Source: Dehalococcoidia bacterium (lineage in GTDB: Bacteria; Chloroflexota; Dehalococcoidia; Tepidiformales; Tepidiformaceae). Taken from it: a stretch of DNA of 13,618 nucleotides. Both the position numbers and the translations under genes were made by a program. The notes under the pieces were generated by a model. That model was not told where the DNA came from, did no database searches, and saw nothing but the letters and a program-made list of their open reading frames with translations. The DNA is taken from contig VXRS01000208.1 in assembly GCA_009838385.1 (NCBI GenBank), forward strand, positions 1 to 13,618, in the 5' to 3' direction. This document shows positions 13,248-13,618 of the stretch, piece after piece. Numbering within the stretch: the stretch's first letter is position 1; the number at the start of each line of letters is the position of its first letter.

Positions 13248-13618
13248 TCAGCGGCGGCGAACCTCGTGGAACTGGCACGCTTCGGTGTCGGGCCAGGGCG
13301 CCAGCACGCCGCTTCCCGGGTGCAGGCACCGCCCCCGCCCCGTGTCGCCGGGCACGAACTCGTGGCAGTTCTCGCACGTGAGGGCCGTCTTCGCTCCGGG
13401 ATTCAGGTCCTCCCGCACCGCCGCCATGAGGCTGCGTGGGCCGGGTTGCCAGGTGAGCGCCCGCATGTCGTCGTTGTATGGCGAGGCCGCGACGGCGATG
13501 GCGAAAGAGTCGTCGTCGGAACGCCGGCGCTTGCGGCGCGCTTCCGATCGCCGCAGCGCCTCCGCCCCCAGGCTCTCCCGGTCACGACGGGAACGGCGTT
13601 TGCGTCCCTTGCGACGGC
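13248..13618 (-). CDS. Uncharacterised basic, four-cysteine protein (N-terminus outside the window)
   Basis: The minus-strand frame is open from the TGA at 13248-13250 to the right edge, so the gene continues beyond the window; the ATG at 13466 is probably internal. The visible 122 residues start with a very basic stretch, rich in RR/RK (RRKGRKRRSRRDRE and on, through SEARRKRRR). Then come an acidic-hydrophobic segment (SDDDSFAIAVAASPYNDD) and a C-terminal domain with cysteines in the pattern C-x2-C-x12-C-x16-C (CENCHEF, GRCLHPGSGV, ACQFH). Four cysteines with adjacent histidines suggest a zinc ribbon or small Fe-S site; the basic part may bind nucleic acid or be a linker. I do not recognise the family. 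The other frames here are arginine/proline-rich and less plausible. Confidence 0.68.
   Translation of the reverse strand, partial: RRKGRKRRSRRDRESLGAEALRRSEARRKRRRSDDDSFAIAVAASPYNDDMRALTWQPGPRSLMAAVREDLNPGAKTALTCENCHEFVPGDTGRGRCLHPGSGVLAPWPDTEACQFHEVRRR

Noticed and set aside
13126..13585. Minus-strand frames of 83 and 60 codons (13126-13377 and 13403-13585)
   Set aside because: Both overlap the open four-cysteine frame. The first crosses the repeat and hairpin, and both are arginine-rich without domain-like features.

Overview
The window is a high-GC bacterial chromosome segment made almost entirely of tightly packed core-metabolism genes. The base composition, a B12-dependent class II ribonucleotide reductase next to NrdR, a Gram-positive-type SOS box and two uncharacterised genes behind argG together suggest a Chloroflexota (Dehalococcoidia-like) or similar high-GC Gram-positive-type lineage. 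This is an inference; no rRNA or other phylogenetic marker is present.

Left half (+ strand, 1-5594): an arginine-biosynthesis run, argJ (5' end outside the window), argB, argD, a three-helix membrane protein, argG and two uncharacterised genes. Four junctions overlap by 1-4 bases (argJ/argB, argD/membrane protein, argG/117-aa gene, 117-aa/189-aa gene), so translational coupling is likely. The sequence argJ-argB-argD-argG covers acetyl-ornithine cycling, acetylglutamate phosphorylation, the transaminase step and argininosuccinate synthesis. argC, argF and argH are not in the window.

Middle (+ strand, 5591-8211): leuS, with its own predicted promoter and a structured leader of about 150 nt holding two strong hairpins and a possible 18-codon leader ORF. 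It converges on the next block with a gap of only 13 nt.

Right half (- strand, read right to left): a partial basic, four-cysteine protein enters from the right edge (13618-13248). A 188-nt intergenic region follows, with a hairpin, an 18-bp direct repeat and the nrdR promoter. Then come nrdR, nrdJ, yggS, proC and yggT. NrdR represses ribonucleotide reductase genes in response to dATP/ATP; NrdJ makes dNTPs; YggS (PLP homeostasis), ProC (proline) and YggT (membrane) form a common bacterial cluster, joined by GTGA overlaps. nrdJ has its own promoter candidate with a perfect GAAC-N4-GTTC (LexA-type) site just downstream of the predicted transcription start, which suggests SOS control of dNTP supply in addition to NrdR.

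I see no tRNA, rRNA, CRISPR array, complete insertion sequence, prophage or defence genes. The less-described parts are the three small uncharacterised genes of the arg run, the cysteine-rich protein at the right edge, the leuS leader, and the control region around nrdR/nrdJ.
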